Below, piece by piece: positions 33,087-42,662 of a DNA stretch of 64,000 nt; the stretch's first letter is position 1; each line of letters starts with the position of its first letter. The position numbers and the translations under genes are program-made. The DNA is from PFJX01 sp964466195 (GTDB lineage: Bacteria; Pseudomonadota; Gammaproteobacteria; Burkholderiales; Thiobacillaceae): assembly GCA_964466195.1 (NCBI GenBank), contig CAYXMQ010000002.1, positions 214,827 to 278,826 of the forward strand, given 5' to 3'. Under the pieces are notes generated by a model. It saw only the letters and a program-made list of their open reading frames with translations, searched no databases and was not told the DNA's origin.

Positions 33087-33392
33087 TCAGCCTTTCAACC
33101 TGTCCAGGCCGTCGACATTGATGCTGCGCAGGTTACGGAACAACACCACCAGGATGGCCAGGCCGATGGCCGACTCGGCCGCCGCCACGGTGAGGATGAA
33201 GAATACGAATACCTGGCCGGAGATATCGTCGAGGTAACGCGCGAAGGCGATGAAATTCATGTTCACCGCCAACAACATCAATTCGATCGCCATCAGGATG
33301 ATGATGATGTTCTTTCGGTTCAGGAATATCCCGACCACGCTGATCGCGAACAGGATGGAACCGAGAATAAGGTAGTGATTCAGGCCGATCAT
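33087..33392 (-). CDS. nuoK: NADH-quinone oxidoreductase subunit K
   Basis: 101-aa, three-TM membrane subunit of complex I. It has the two conserved membrane glutamates of the proton path (MAIELMLLAVNMNF and TVAAAESAIGLAILV). It overlaps nuoJ by 4 bp (ATGA) and ends 3 bp before nuoL, so translation of J-K-L is tightly coupled. Confidence 0.96.
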   Translation of the reverse strand: MIGLNHYLILGSILFAISVVGIFLNRKNIIIILMAIELMLLAVNMNFIAFARYLDDISGQVFVFFILTVAAAESAIGLAILVVLFRNLRSINVDGLDRLKG

Positions 33393-34006
33393 GCGTCATC
33401 CTCTTTGGGGGCTTCCGGCTTTTGCGGCTTCAGATTGACCAGGCGGATACGGTCGGCGCGCTTGACCTTGACTTGCTCGGCGGGATTGTTCTGCTTGGTA
33501 TCACCGCGTTTGCGATGGGTCAGCGTGATCGCCGCCACCATCGCCACGAGCAGAATCACCGCAGCCAGCTCGAATGGATACAGATATTCGGTGTACAGCA
33601 CCCGGCCCAGTTCCTTGGTATTGCTGTAATCCGCGGCATGCGCGAGCGGTTCCGCCAGACCGAAGTCATGGCCGCCCAGCACCATGATCATCTCCACCAC
33701 CATCAATCCGCCCACCAGCGCGGCAGCCGGCAGATAACCCCAGAAGCCGCGGCGCATTTCTTCCAGATTGATGTCCAGCATCATTACGACGAACAGGAAC
33801 AGCACCATGACCGCGCCGATGTAAACCAGCACCAGCGTGATGGCGAGGAATTCGGCTTCCAGCAGCAGCCATAGGCCGGCCGCCGTAAAGAAGGCCAGCA
33901 CCAGGGACAGCGCAGCATGCACCGGATTACGCGCGGTAATGACGCGCAAGCTCGCCAGCAGCAGAATGGCAGAGAGAAAGTAGAAAACGAAGGCAGTAAA
34001 TTCCAT
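33389..34006 (-). CDS. nuoJ: NADH-quinone oxidoreductase subunit J
   Basis: 205-aa complex I membrane subunit with five TM helices and a cytoplasmic basic tail. The conserved TM3 segment VYIGAVMVLFLFVVMML contains the pi-bulge region that links quinone chemistry to proton transfer. Start at the ATG giving MEFTAFVFYFLSA; the longer frame runs into nuoI. Confidence 0.95.
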   Translation of the reverse strand: MEFTAFVFYFLSAILLLASLRVITARNPVHAALSLVLAFFTAAGLWLLLEAEFLAITLVLVYIGAVMVLFLFVVMMLDINLEEMRRGFWGYLPAAALVGGLMVVEMIMVLGGHDFGLAEPLAHAADYSNTKELGRVLYTEYLYPFELAAVILLVAMVAAITLTHRKRGDTKQNNPAEQVKVKRADRIRLVNLKPQKPEAPKEDDA

Positions 34007-34016
34007 CTCGATTCCG

Positions 34017-34508
34017 TCAGCGATAGCAAGCATCGGCCGCGCGATCCCGCGCAATCTGTTCTTCGTACTGGTCGCCTACCGCCAGCAGCATGTCCTTGGT
34101 GTAATACAGATCGCCGCGCTTCTCGCCGTGATATTCCAGGATGCGCGTCTCGACGATGGCATCGACCGGACAGGCTTCTTCACAAAAACCGCAGAAGATG
34201 CACTTGGTCAGGTCAATGTCGTAAACGGTGGTCCGACGAGTGCCATCCGCGCGCTGCTCGGATTCGATCTTGATCGCCAGCGCCGGACACACGGCTTCGC
34301 ACAGTTTGCAGGCGATGCAGCGCTCTTCGCCGTTCGGGTAGCGGCGTTGCGCATGCAAACCGCGAAAACGCGGCGACTGCGGCGTTTTTTCTTCCGGAAA
34401 CTGCACCGTGATCTTGCGTGCGAACAGATGCCGGCCGGTCAGCGCCATGCCGCGCAGCAATTCGACCAGCAGGAAGGTGGAAAAGAAGGACTTGATGCTG
34501 TTGAACAT
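34017..34508 (-). CDS. nuoI: NADH-quinone oxidoreductase subunit I
   Basis: 163-aa peripheral-arm subunit holding clusters N6a and N6b. Two 4Fe-4S motifs are visible, CIACKLCEAVCPALAI and CIFCGFCEEACPVDAIVE. The N-terminus is an amphipathic membrane-contact helix. It lies 12 bp after nuoH and 10 bp before nuoJ. Confidence 0.97.
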   Translation of the reverse strand: MFNSIKSFFSTFLLVELLRGMALTGRHLFARKITVQFPEEKTPQSPRFRGLHAQRRYPNGEERCIACKLCEAVCPALAIKIESEQRADGTRRTTVYDIDLTKCIFCGFCEEACPVDAIVETRILEYHGEKRGDLYYTKDMLLAVGDQYEEQIARDRAADACYR

Positions 34509-34520
34509 GACTGCCCCTCC

Positions 34521-35549
34521 TTAGTGGAACCAATGGCCGATGGGTGTCTGCATCGCCGCGCCGACGACCAGAATCCATACCAGCGTGACCGGGATGAAGA
34601 CCTTCCAGCCCAGGCGCATGATCTGGTCATAGCGATAACGCGGGAAGGTGGCGCGGAACCAGAGGAACAGGAACAGTACGAAGCTCATCTTCGCCGCAAT
34701 CCAGATGAATCCGTCCGGCAGGAATGGGAAGGGCGACAGCCAGCCGCCGAGGAACATGATGCTGACCAGGCCGGCGATCAAAATCATGTTGGCGTATTCG
34801 GCCAGGAAGAACACCGCGAATGCCATGCCGGAATATTCGACATGGAAACCGGCGACGATTTCCGATTCGCCTTCCGCCACGTCGAACGGCGACCGGTTGG
34901 TTTCGGCCAGGCCAGCAATCAGGTAGACGATGAACAGCGGGAACAGCGGCAGCCAGTACCACTGCCAGAACCCGCCGGCCTGGGCATTGACGATTTCGGT
35001 CAGATTCAGGCTCTGCGCCGCCATCAGCACGCCGACCAGCGCAAATCCCATGGCGATCTCATACGACACGATCTGCGCCGAGGAGCGCATCGCGCCGAGG
35101 AAGGCGTACTTGGAATTGGACGCCCAGCCGGCGACGACGACGCCATAAACGCCCATCGACGTGATCGCCATGATGTACAGCAAGCCGGCATTGATGTCGG
35201 CCAGCACCATCTTGTCGGTGAACGGGAACACCGCCCAGGCCGCCAGCGCCGGGGCGAGCACCAGAACCGGGCCGAGGATGAACAGCCCCTTGTTGGCGCC
35301 GCTGGGGATGATGATTTCCTTCATCAGCAACTTGAGGCCGTCGGCAATCGGTTGCAGCAGGCCGAGCGGGCCGACCCGATTGGGGCCGATACGGACCTGC
35401 ATGTAGCCGATGACTTTGCGCTCCAGGTAGGTCAGGTAGGCCAACGCGATCATCAGCGGCGCGACGATGGCGATGATTTTGACCAACGTCCAGATCGGCA
35501 GCCAGGCCGGGCCGAGCAATTCGGCGACAGGTGCGAGCAATGCATCCAT
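34521..35549 (-). CDS. nuoH: NADH-quinone oxidoreductase subunit H
   Basis: 342-aa, eight-TM subunit forming much of the quinone-binding chamber of complex I. Key blocks are ERKVIGYMQVRIGPNRVGP, EIAMGFALVGVL and NRSPFDVAEGESEIVAGFH, the acidic loop at the quinone site. Start at the ATG giving MDALLAPVAELLG; the long open frame adds 35 residues overlapping nuoG. Confidence 0.96.
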   Translation of the reverse strand: MDALLAPVAELLGPAWLPIWTLVKIIAIVAPLMIALAYLTYLERKVIGYMQVRIGPNRVGPLGLLQPIADGLKLLMKEIIIPSGANKGLFILGPVLVLAPALAAWAVFPFTDKMVLADINAGLLYIMAITSMGVYGVVVAGWASNSKYAFLGAMRSSAQIVSYEIAMGFALVGVLMAAQSLNLTEIVNAQAGGFWQWYWLPLFPLFIVYLIAGLAETNRSPFDVAEGESEIVAGFHVEYSGMAFAVFFLAEYANMILIAGLVSIMFLGGWLSPFPFLPDGFIWIAAKMSFVLFLFLWFRATFPRYRYDQIMRLGWKVFIPVTLVWILVVGAAMQTPIGHWFH

Positions 35550-35553
35550 AGTG

Positions 35554-37893
35554 TTAGACCTTCTCCACGCTGATCGGGCCGAGCCGCGCACCCAGCGCAG
35601 CGGTCGCGGGATGCGCCGCAGCGATGCGGATGGCGCCGACCGCCAGGCGGTCATCGCGGCGCACCGCCAGAACGACTTCGCCTGAGTTCTGGCGCACCCG
35701 CACCAGGCCGCCCTCGGCGACGTTGAGGCGTGTCAGCCACTCGCTGCCGATCCATGCCTGCGGAGCGGCGGCGGCCGCCGTCGCCTGCAAGGCTGGTGAG
35801 CGGCGTACGATGGGATCGAGTTGATATAACGGCGTTTCGCCGACGCGCTCCAGATCGTCCGTCACCTCGCCCTGGCTGACGGCCACGGCCGTAGCCGTAT
35901 TGTTCAGCGCCGCCGCCAGATCGCCTGGCAGCGCGTCGGCACGCACCGCCTCGGCGGTGTCATAGTCAAAGCCGCCCAGGCTGAGCAGATTGCCCAATAC
36001 GCGCAACACTTTCCAGGCCGGACGCGCCTCGCCCTGCGGTTTGACGACGCCATGGAAGCTCTGCAACCGACCTTCCATATTGATGAAACTGCCGGCGGTT
36101 TCGGTGAATGGCGCGACGGGCAGCAGCACATCGGCGTAATTCATTACGTCACCCTTGAATGCCGTCAGCGCGACCACGAACTCCGCGGCGCGCAAAGCCG
36201 CCGCAGCGGCGGCCGCATCATAGGCATCCAGTTCGGGCTCGACGCCAAACAGCACATACGCGGAAAGCTTGGCAGTTGCAGGCTCGGCCAGCATCGCGTT
36301 GGCGGCCAGGCCGTTCGGGCCCGGCAGCGCGCCGACCACTTGTGCACCGACGCTGTTGGCGGCGGGCGACAGGAAGCCGAGACGGGCGCCGCAGGCCTGC
36401 GCGATCGCCTGCGCCATCGCGTGCAGTTGCGCCGCGGCGGGATGGTTCTGCGCCAACGCGCCGAGCAGGATGGCCCGCTTGCCGTCGTTGCCGGCCAGCA
36501 GGCTGGCGGCTATGGCGCGGGCGGATTCGCTCACCTTCACATCGGCCAACGCGTTGGCAACCGCCGCCAGATCGGCGCCGGCGTCCTGCATGGCGCGCGC
36601 AATCTGCGCCAGGGCGTTGAGCCAGGCGCTCGGCTTGGCGAGCAGACGGGCATGCACTTTGCACAGCAGATCGTCGCCGGCGGCATGCAGTACATTGAGT
36701 TGCGCACCGTGCTTGACTGCCTGGCGCAAACGCTGCGCGATCAAGGGCTGCTCCTCGCGCAGGCTGGCGCCGATCAGCAAAATGCGCTGCAAGGTATTGA
36801 TGTCGGCGACAGGCATGCCCAACCAGCGTGCACCGGAACCGGTCGTGGCATCGGCTTGCGCCAAACGGTGGTCGATGTTTTCCGTGCCGAGGCCGCGCAT
36901 CAGCTTGGTGAACAGGTACAACTCTTCCACCGTCTGGTGCGGCGAGGCGAGCGCGCCAATGGCGGCAGCGCCTTTGCTGTCACGGATATGCCCCAAACGA
37001 CTGGCCACCCGCTCAAGTGCGTCCTGCCAGCTGACCGCCTGCCACCGCCCGTCCTGTTTCATCATCGGCTGGGTCAGACGTTGGTCGGAATTCAAGGCGT
37101 CATAACTGTAGCGATCGCGGTCGGCGATCCAGCATTCATTGATCGCCTCATTTTCCTGCGGCACCACGCGCAGGACGCGGTTGTTCTTGATGTGAACCTG
37201 TACATTCGCGCCGAGGCCGTCATGCGGGCTCACCGCTTTGCGCCGCGACAACTCCCAAGAACGGGCGCTGTAGCGGAACGGCTTGGAAGTCAGCGCACCG
37301 ACCGGGCAGAGCTCGATGACGTTGCCGGAGAGTTCATGGCTGACCTGGGTTTGCAGGAACGGCATCACTTCGACATGTTCGCCGCGACCGGGCATGCCCA
37401 GTTCCATCAGGCCGGCGATCTCCTGGCCGAAACGCACGCAGCGGCTGCAATGGATGCAGCGCGTCATGTCGGTGGCGATCAGCGGGCCGAGGTCTTTTTC
37501 TTTCACCACGCGCTTCGGTTCGCTGTAACGCGAGGCCGAGCCGCCATAGCCGACCGCAATGTCCTGCAACTGGCATTCGCCGCCCTGGTCGCAAATCGGG
37601 CAATCGAGCGGATGGTTGATCAGCAGGAACTCCATCACCCCCTTCTGCGCGGCGATGGCCTTGACCGAACGGGTCTGCACCTTCATACCGTCGGTCACCG
37701 GCGTGGCGCAGGCGGGCAGCGGCTTCGGCGCTTTTTCCACTTCCACCAGGCACATGCGGCAGTTGGCGGCGATGGACAGTTTCTTGTGATAACAGAAGTG
37801 CGGGATGGCGATGCCGGCTTGATGCGCCGCATCCATCACCGTCGCCCCAGCGGCGACGTTGATCTGTTTGCCGTCGATTTCAATCAGAGGCAT
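35554..37893 (-). CDS. nuoG: NADH-quinone oxidoreductase subunit G
   Basis: 779-aa iron-sulfur subunit at the tip of complex I. The N-terminal 2Fe-2S set (HFCYHKKLSIAANCRMCLVE), the His-ligated cluster region (HPLDCPICDQGGECQLQD) and the N4/N5-type set (TRCIHCSRCVRFGQE) are all present, followed by a molybdopterin-oxidoreductase-like domain without an obvious cofactor. The Ala-rich C-terminal half is poorly conserved. Start ATG at 37893 has GGGAG 7 nt upstream. An 86-bp gap separates it from nuoF, the longest spacing inside the operon. Confidence 0.96.
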   Translation of the reverse strand: MPLIEIDGKQINVAAGATVMDAAHQAGIAIPHFCYHKKLSIAANCRMCLVEVEKAPKPLPACATPVTDGMKVQTRSVKAIAAQKGVMEFLLINHPLDCPICDQGGECQLQDIAVGYGGSASRYSEPKRVVKEKDLGPLIATDMTRCIHCSRCVRFGQEIAGLMELGMPGRGEHVEVMPFLQTQVSHELSGNVIELCPVGALTSKPFRYSARSWELSRRKAVSPHDGLGANVQVHIKNNRVLRVVPQENEAINECWIADRDRYSYDALNSDQRLTQPMMKQDGRWQAVSWQDALERVASRLGHIRDSKGAAAIGALASPHQTVEELYLFTKLMRGLGTENIDHRLAQADATTGSGARWLGMPVADINTLQRILLIGASLREEQPLIAQRLRQAVKHGAQLNVLHAAGDDLLCKVHARLLAKPSAWLNALAQIARAMQDAGADLAAVANALADVKVSESARAIAASLLAGNDGKRAILLGALAQNHPAAAQLHAMAQAIAQACGARLGFLSPAANSVGAQVVGALPGPNGLAANAMLAEPATAKLSAYVLFGVEPELDAYDAAAAAAALRAAEFVVALTAFKGDVMNYADVLLPVAPFTETAGSFINMEGRLQSFHGVVKPQGEARPAWKVLRVLGNLLSLGGFDYDTAEAVRADALPGDLAAALNNTATAVAVSQGEVTDDLERVGETPLYQLDPIVRRSPALQATAAAAAPQAWIGSEWLTRLNVAEGGLVRVRQNSGEVVLAVRRDDRLAVGAIRIAAAHPATAALGARLGPISVEKV

Positions 37894-37979
37894 GTCATGA
37901 CTCCCGACGGGCCGTTCCGAGGGAGGCATGGCGCCACCTCGGGTAGAAGCGAACGGAGTGGGTAAGGGGGTTGTTCATC

Positions 37980-39266
37980 TCACGCTCCCACCAGGCACTT
38001 CTTGTGTTCGATGTGGTGCTCGAACTCTTTACGGAAATGTTTCACGAAGCTGGCCACCGGCCCCACCGCCGCTTCGCCCAGTGCGCAAATGGTATTGCCG
38101 CCGATGTTCTTGCCGATGCGCAGCAATTCGTCGAGGTCTTCCGGCCGCCCGTTGCCGCTCTCGATGCGCTGCACGATGCGGTACATCCAACCGGTGCCTT
38201 CGCGGCAGGGCGTGCACTGGCCGCAGGATTCCTCGTAGTAAAAATAGGCCAGGCGCTGCAGGGCCTTCACCATGCAGACACTGTCGTCCATCACGATCAC
38301 CGCGCCGGAGCCCAGCATGGAGCCGGCTTTGGCGATGGCGTCGAAGTCCATTGTGCAGGCCATCATCACGTCGGCGGGCAGCACCGGTGCCGATGAACCG
38401 CCGGGAATGACCGCCTTCAGCGTATGCCCGCTGCGCACGCCGCCGGCCATCGCGAGCAGATCGGCAAACGGAGTGCCGAGCGGAACCTCGTAGTTGCCGG
38501 GTTTGTTGACGTGGCCGGAGACGGAAAAAATCTTGCTGCCGCCGTTGTTGGGTTTGCCCAATTCCAGGAACGCCTGGCCGCCGTGGCGCATGATCCAGGG
38601 TATCGAAGCCAGCGTTTCGGTGTTGTTGATCGTCGTCGGCTTGCCGTACAGGCCGAAGCTGGCCGGAAACGGCGGCTTGAAACGCGGCTGCCCCTTTTTG
38701 CCTTCGATGGACTCCAACAAAGCCGTTTCTTCGCCACAAATGTAGGCGCCATAGCCGTGATGCGCGTGCAGATCGAAATCCCAGCCGGAACCCAGGATGT
38801 CAGCACCCAGGAAGCCCGCGGCGCGCGCCTCTTCCAGAGCGCGCTCCCAGGATTGGTATTGCTCGTAGATCTCACCGTGGATGTAGTTGTAGCCCGCCTT
38901 GGCGCCCAGCGTGTAGCCGGCGATGAGCATGCCTTCGATCAACTGATGCGGGTTGAAACGGATGATGTCGCGGTCCTTGAAGGTGCCCGGCTCGCCCTCG
39001 TCGCTGTTGCACACCACATATTTGTCGCCTGGAAAACTACGCGGCATGAAGCTCCACTTCAGACCGGTAGGAAAGCCGGCGCCGCCGCGACCGCGCAGCG
39101 CGCTGGTCTTGACCTGGGCGATGATGTCTTCGGCCGGCGTTTTCTCGGCAAGTATCTTTTTCAGCGCCTCATAGCCGCCGTTGGCAATGTAGGTAGCCAG
39201 CGTCGCCGGCTCCGGATGCTGCAGCGTCCACAGACAGACTTGGGTATCGGGCGTATTCAAACTCAT
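37980..39266 (-). CDS. nuoF: NADH-quinone oxidoreductase subunit F
   Basis: 428-aa flavoprotein that oxidises NADH. The FMN/NADH glycine-rich loops (LRGRGGAGFPTGLKWSF and CNSDEGEPGTFKDR) and the N3 cluster motif (ESCGQCTPCREGTGW) are visible. Its ATG overlaps the nuoE stop by 4 bp, which is consistent with the E-F dimer being made in equal amounts. Confidence 0.97.
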   Translation of the reverse strand: MSLNTPDTQVCLWTLQHPEPATLATYIANGGYEALKKILAEKTPAEDIIAQVKTSALRGRGGAGFPTGLKWSFMPRSFPGDKYVVCNSDEGEPGTFKDRDIIRFNPHQLIEGMLIAGYTLGAKAGYNYIHGEIYEQYQSWERALEEARAAGFLGADILGSGWDFDLHAHHGYGAYICGEETALLESIEGKKGQPRFKPPFPASFGLYGKPTTINNTETLASIPWIMRHGGQAFLELGKPNNGGSKIFSVSGHVNKPGNYEVPLGTPFADLLAMAGGVRSGHTLKAVIPGGSSAPVLPADVMMACTMDFDAIAKAGSMLGSGAVIVMDDSVCMVKALQRLAYFYYEESCGQCTPCREGTGWMYRIVQRIESGNGRPEDLDELLRIGKNIGGNTICALGEAAVGPVASFVKHFRKEFEHHIEHKKCLVGA

Positions 39267-39736
39267 TGCATGTCATCCAGGAGTTTGTCGACCGAGTCCG
39301 GGGTCAAATGCGCGTGCATCTGATGATTGTTATGCAGACAGAGCGGGCCATGTCCGCAAGCGCCCATGCACTCGCCTTCTTTCAGCGTGTAACGGCCGTC
39401 GGCCGTCGTTTCCCCGAACCCGATGCCGAGCTTGGCCTGCATGCGCTCGGCAATCTGGTCCGCACCCTGCAACTGGCAAGGCAGGTTGGTGCACAGCGTG
39501 ACCTTGTTGCGGCCGACCGGCGCCAGGTCGTACATGTTGTAGAAGGTGGCGACCTCATAAACTGCGATGGCCGGCATTTCCAGGTAGTTGGCGACGTATT
39601 CGATACAGTCCTTGGAAAGCCAACCCAATTCAGTCTGGGCGATGCGCAACGCGCTCATGACGGCAGACTGCTTCTGCTCGGCGGGGTACTTGGCGACCTC
39701 TTTGTCGATCAAGGCCAGGGAAGGGGCGGATAGCAT
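39263..39736 (-). CDS. nuoE: NADH-quinone oxidoreductase subunit E
   Basis: 157-aa thioredoxin-like subunit with the N1a 2Fe-2S cluster. Ligands are in CTNLPCQLQGADQI and CMGACGHGPLC. I start at the ATG giving MLSAPSLALIDKEVAKYP, which has AGGT about 8 nt upstream; a TTG five codons earlier is the alternative. It lies 4 bp after nuoD. Confidence 0.96.
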   Translation of the reverse strand: MLSAPSLALIDKEVAKYPAEQKQSAVMSALRIAQTELGWLSKDCIEYVANYLEMPAIAVYEVATFYNMYDLAPVGRNKVTLCTNLPCQLQGADQIAERMQAKLGIGFGETTADGRYTLKEGECMGACGHGPLCLHNNHQMHAHLTPDSVDKLLDDMQ

Positions 39737-39740
39737 GTCG

Positions 39741-41006
39741 TTACCTATCAATGTCGCCGAACACGATGTCCAGACTGCCGATGAGCGCCGTCACGTCGGC
39801 GAGCATATGGCCGCGCGCCAACTCGTCGAGACCGGCCAGATGCGAGAAACCGGGCGCGCGCAGCTTCATGCGGTAAGGCTTGTTGGCGCCATCGGAAACC
39901 AGATAGACGCCGAACTCCCCCTTGGAATGTTCGATTGCCGCATAACACTCGCCCTCGGGCACATGCATGCCCTCGGTGAACAGCTTGAAATGGTGGATCA
40001 GCTCTTCCATGTTGGACTTCATGGACTCGCGCGACGGCGGCGCAACCTTGTGGTTGGCGACGATCACCGGCCCGGCGCCCTTGGCTGAATCCGCCTTCAA
40101 CCATGCCACGCACTGCTGGATGATGCGGTTCGACTGGCGCATTTCCTCCATCCGCACCAGATAGCGATCGTAGGTGTCGCCGGTGCGGCCGACCGGGATC
40201 TCGAAGTCCATGCGGTCATAGACCTCGTACGGCTGCATCTTGCGCAAGTCCCAGGCGATGCCGGAACCGCGCAGCATGGGACCGGTGAAGCCCAGCGCCT
40301 TGGCACGCTCGGGCGTAATCACGCCGATGCCGACGGTGCGCTGCTTCCAGATTCGGTTGTCGCTGAGCAAGGTTTCGTATTCGTCGACGTAGCCGAAAAA
40401 CCGATTCGAGAAATCCTCGATGAAATCGAGCACGCTGCCCTGGCGATTCTCGTTCATGCGGCGCAGGTCGGACTCGTTCTTGCGCTTGCTGGCCTGATAT
40501 TGCGGCATCGCGTCGGGCAGGTCGCGGTAGACGCCGCCCGGACGGTAATAGGCGGCATGCACGCGAGCGCCGGTCACCGCTTCATACATGTCCATGATGT
40601 CTTCCCGCTCACGGAAGGCATACAGAAACACAGTCATCGCACCGATATCCAGCGCATGCGTACCCAGCCAGAGCAGGTGATTCAGGATGCGGGTCAGCTC
40701 ATCGAACATCACCCGTATGTATTGCGCCCGCTCCGGCACCTCGACGCCAAGCAGACGCTCGATCGCCAGGCAGTAGGCATGCTCGTTCTGCATCATGGAC
40801 ATGTAGTCCAGGCGATCCATGTACGGCACGGATTGCAGGAACGTCCGGGTCTCGGCCAGCTTCTCGGTGCCGCGATGCAGCAGACCGACGTGTGGGTCGG
40901 CGCGCACGATCACCTCGCCATCGAGCTCCAGCACCAGGCGCAGAACGCCATGCGCAGCCGGATGCTGCGGCCCGAAATTGACGGTGTAATTGCGGATTTC
41001 AGCCAT
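39741..41006 (-). CDS. nuoD: NADH-quinone oxidoreductase subunit D
   Basis: 421-aa subunit lining the quinone pocket, related to the large subunit of NiFe hydrogenases but without the nickel cysteines. The N-terminal quinone-headgroup loop (NFGPQHPAAHGVLRLVLELD) and the catalytic-Tyr region LDYMSMMQNEHAY are present. Start at MAEIRNYTVNFG; the longer frame extends 24 residues back towards nuoC without family support. Confidence 0.97.
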   Translation of the reverse strand: MAEIRNYTVNFGPQHPAAHGVLRLVLELDGEVIVRADPHVGLLHRGTEKLAETRTFLQSVPYMDRLDYMSMMQNEHAYCLAIERLLGVEVPERAQYIRVMFDELTRILNHLLWLGTHALDIGAMTVFLYAFREREDIMDMYEAVTGARVHAAYYRPGGVYRDLPDAMPQYQASKRKNESDLRRMNENRQGSVLDFIEDFSNRFFGYVDEYETLLSDNRIWKQRTVGIGVITPERAKALGFTGPMLRGSGIAWDLRKMQPYEVYDRMDFEIPVGRTGDTYDRYLVRMEEMRQSNRIIQQCVAWLKADSAKGAGPVIVANHKVAPPSRESMKSNMEELIHHFKLFTEGMHVPEGECYAAIEHSKGEFGVYLVSDGANKPYRMKLRAPGFSHLAGLDELARGHMLADVTALIGSLDIVFGDIDR

Positions 41007-41028
41007 GACTCGCCCCTTTGACCACTTC

Positions 41029-41625
41029 TTAGGCCGCCCCGTAGTTGTCTTCGCGCAGAATGCGCGGGGTGATTTCACGCGGCTCTATGCTCACCGGCTG
41101 ATAGACGACCCGCTTGAGCTCCGGGTCGTAGCGCATTTCCACATGACCGGAGATCGGAAAGTCCTTGCGGAACGGGTGGCCGATAAAACCGTAATCGGTC
41201 AGGATGCGACGCAGATCCGGATGACCATCGAAAACAATGCCGAACAGATCGAACGCTTCCCGCTCAAACCAGTTCACGGCCGGCCAGACCTCCATCAACG
41301 AAGCCAGGATCGGCAGTTCGTCATCGGCGCAGAAGGTGCGCAGACGCAGACGGTGATTGCGCCGCACGGAAAGCAGGTGCACGACCACCGCAAAGCGCTT
41401 GCCCTCCCAGGTTCCATCCTTGTAGGCCGAGTAATCGACGCCGCACAAATCCATCATCAGATCGAACGCCAAGCCGGAATCGTCGCGCAAGCTCAGCGCC
41501 ACCTCCAGCCAATCCTCCGGGCGCACCTCGATGACCGCCTCATTGAGCGCAACCGCGCTGTGCACGATCTTGTCGCCCAAAGTTTCTTGCACACGGGCGA
41601 GCAGGACTTCCGGGGTTAGTGGCAT
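41029..41625 (-). CDS. nuoC: NADH-quinone oxidoreductase subunit C
   Basis: 198-aa 30-kDa-type subunit of complex I, here separate from NuoD (they are fused in E. coli). The signature ERE(A)FDLFGIVFDGHPDLRR is near residue 125, followed by LTDYGFIGHPFRKDFPISG. It lies 26 bp downstream of nuoB. Confidence 0.96.
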   Translation of the reverse strand: MPLTPEVLLARVQETLGDKIVHSAVALNEAVIEVRPEDWLEVALSLRDDSGLAFDLMMDLCGVDYSAYKDGTWEGKRFAVVVHLLSVRRNHRLRLRTFCADDELPILASLMEVWPAVNWFEREAFDLFGIVFDGHPDLRRILTDYGFIGHPFRKDFPISGHVEMRYDPELKRVVYQPVSIEPREITPRILREDNYGAA

Positions 41626-41651
41626 AGGCGCGGCTTATTCAACGAATTCGG

Positions 41652-42128
41652 TTAGCGGGCGATGGTATTGGTACGACGAATTTTCTTCTGCAACTGAATC
41701 AAACCGTACAACAACGCCTCCGCCGTGGGCGGACAACCCGGCACATAAATATCCACCGGCACGATGCGGTCGCAGCCGCGCACCACCGAGTAGGAATAAT
41801 GGTAATAGCCACCGCCATTGGCGCATGACCCCATCGAAAGCACCCAGCGCGGCTCCGGCATCTGGTCGTACACCTTGCGCAAGGCCGGCGCCATCTTGTT
41901 GCACAGCGTGCCGGCGACGATCATCAGATCGGACTGGCGCGGACTGGCACGAAACACGATACCGAAACGATCCAGGTCATAACGCGAAGCCCCCGCCTGC
42001 ATCATTTCGATTGCACAGCAGGCCAGACCGAAGGTCATCGGCCAGAGCGACCCGGTACGGGTGTAATTGACCACCGCGTCGACCGTCGTGGTGACGAAAC
42101 CTTTTTCGAGTACGCCTTCGATGCTCAT
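41652..42128 (-). CDS. nuoB: NADH-quinone oxidoreductase subunit B
   Basis: 158-aa subunit that holds terminal cluster N2, the direct electron donor to quinone. The unusual tandem cysteines (LACCAIEMM) and the other ligands in GSCANGGGYY and VPGCPPTAEALLYG are all in place. It lies 31 bp after nuoA. Confidence 0.97.
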   Translation of the reverse strand: MSIEGVLEKGFVTTTVDAVVNYTRTGSLWPMTFGLACCAIEMMQAGASRYDLDRFGIVFRASPRQSDLMIVAGTLCNKMAPALRKVYDQMPEPRWVLSMGSCANGGGYYHYSYSVVRGCDRIVPVDIYVPGCPPTAEALLYGLIQLQKKIRRTNTIAR

Positions 42129-42159
42129 CTCAGCGCTTCCTTGATAGGCAGATCATGAC

Positions 42160-42516
42160 TCATTCCCAATCCAGCGCGCCTTGCATCCACTCGTAGACGA
42201 AGCCGACCACAAGAATGCCAAGGAAAACCACCATGGACAGAAAACCGAACAAACCGATTTCCTCCAGCACGACCGCCCAGGGAAACAGGAAGGCTATCTC
42301 CAGATCGAACAGAATGAACAGAATGGCGACCAGGTAATAGCGCACATCGAATTTCATGCGCGCGTCTTCGAAAGCCTCAAAGCCGCATTCATATGGCGAG
42401 AGCTTTTCCGCATCCGGCTTGTGCGGCGCGAGCACAAAGCCCGCAACCATAGGCAAGACCCCGACCGCCAGACCCACCAGAATGAACATCAAAACCGGAA
42501 AATAATTTTCGAGCAT
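42160..42516 (-). CDS. nuoA: NADH-quinone oxidoreductase subunit A
   Basis: 118-aa, three-TM subunit of complex I and first gene of the 14-gene nuo operon. The conserved loop KLSPYECGFEAFEDARMKFDVR identifies it, with the C-terminal helix near the quinone site. I start at the ATG giving MLENYFPVLMF, with GGGG about 6 nt upstream; another ATG six codons earlier has no ribosome site. A sigma-70 promoter lies 45-73 bp upstream of this start. Confidence 0.95.
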   Translation of the reverse strand: MLENYFPVLMFILVGLAVGVLPMVAGFVLAPHKPDAEKLSPYECGFEAFEDARMKFDVRYYLVAILFILFDLEIAFLFPWAVVLEEIGLFGFLSMVVFLGILVVGFVYEWMQGALDWE

Positions 42517-42560
42517 GTGATCCCCGAAACGCATGATTGATTCATGCTTGGAAGGCCAAA

Positions 42561-42589
42561 AGTCTAGGCTTTCAGCCGCCTCACGTCAA
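42561..42589 (-). promoter_or_regulatory. Sigma-70 promoter of the nuo operon
   Basis: Minus strand TTGACG (42584-42589), 17 bp, TAGACT (42561-42566). Spacing is optimal and the hexamers match 5 of 6 and 4 of 6. It lies just past the terminator of the tpiA-secG-tRNA unit, which makes the nuo genes a separate operon. Confidence 0.8.
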
Positions 42590-42602
42590 GGCGGCATAAA
42601 AC

Positions 42603-42628
42603 AAAAAACCCATTGATATCAATGGGTT
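42603..42628 (-). terminator. Rho-independent terminator after tRNA-Leu
   Basis: A perfect 22-bp palindrome (AACCCATTGAT/ATCAATGGGTT) followed on the minus strand by a T-rich tract TTTTTTGTTTT. It ends the tpiA-secG-tRNA-Leu transcript 35 bp downstream of the tRNA. Confidence 0.88.
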
Positions 42629-42662
42629 ATTAATTAAAACGAAGGGATATAAATAAATTCGA

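Noticed and set aside
32043..33629. 528-codon plus-strand open frame across nuoL, nuoK and nuoJ
   Set aside because: It spans three well-supported genes on the other strand and is Gln/His/Asp-rich, typical of reverse complements of membrane protein genes.
34128..35573. 481-codon plus-strand open frame across nuoI and nuoH
   Set aside because: Shadow frame; both minus-strand genes are certain.
36052..37965. 637-codon plus-strand open frame opposite nuoG
   Set aside because: Antisense shadow of a conserved iron-sulfur protein; no ribosome site and no recognisable domain.
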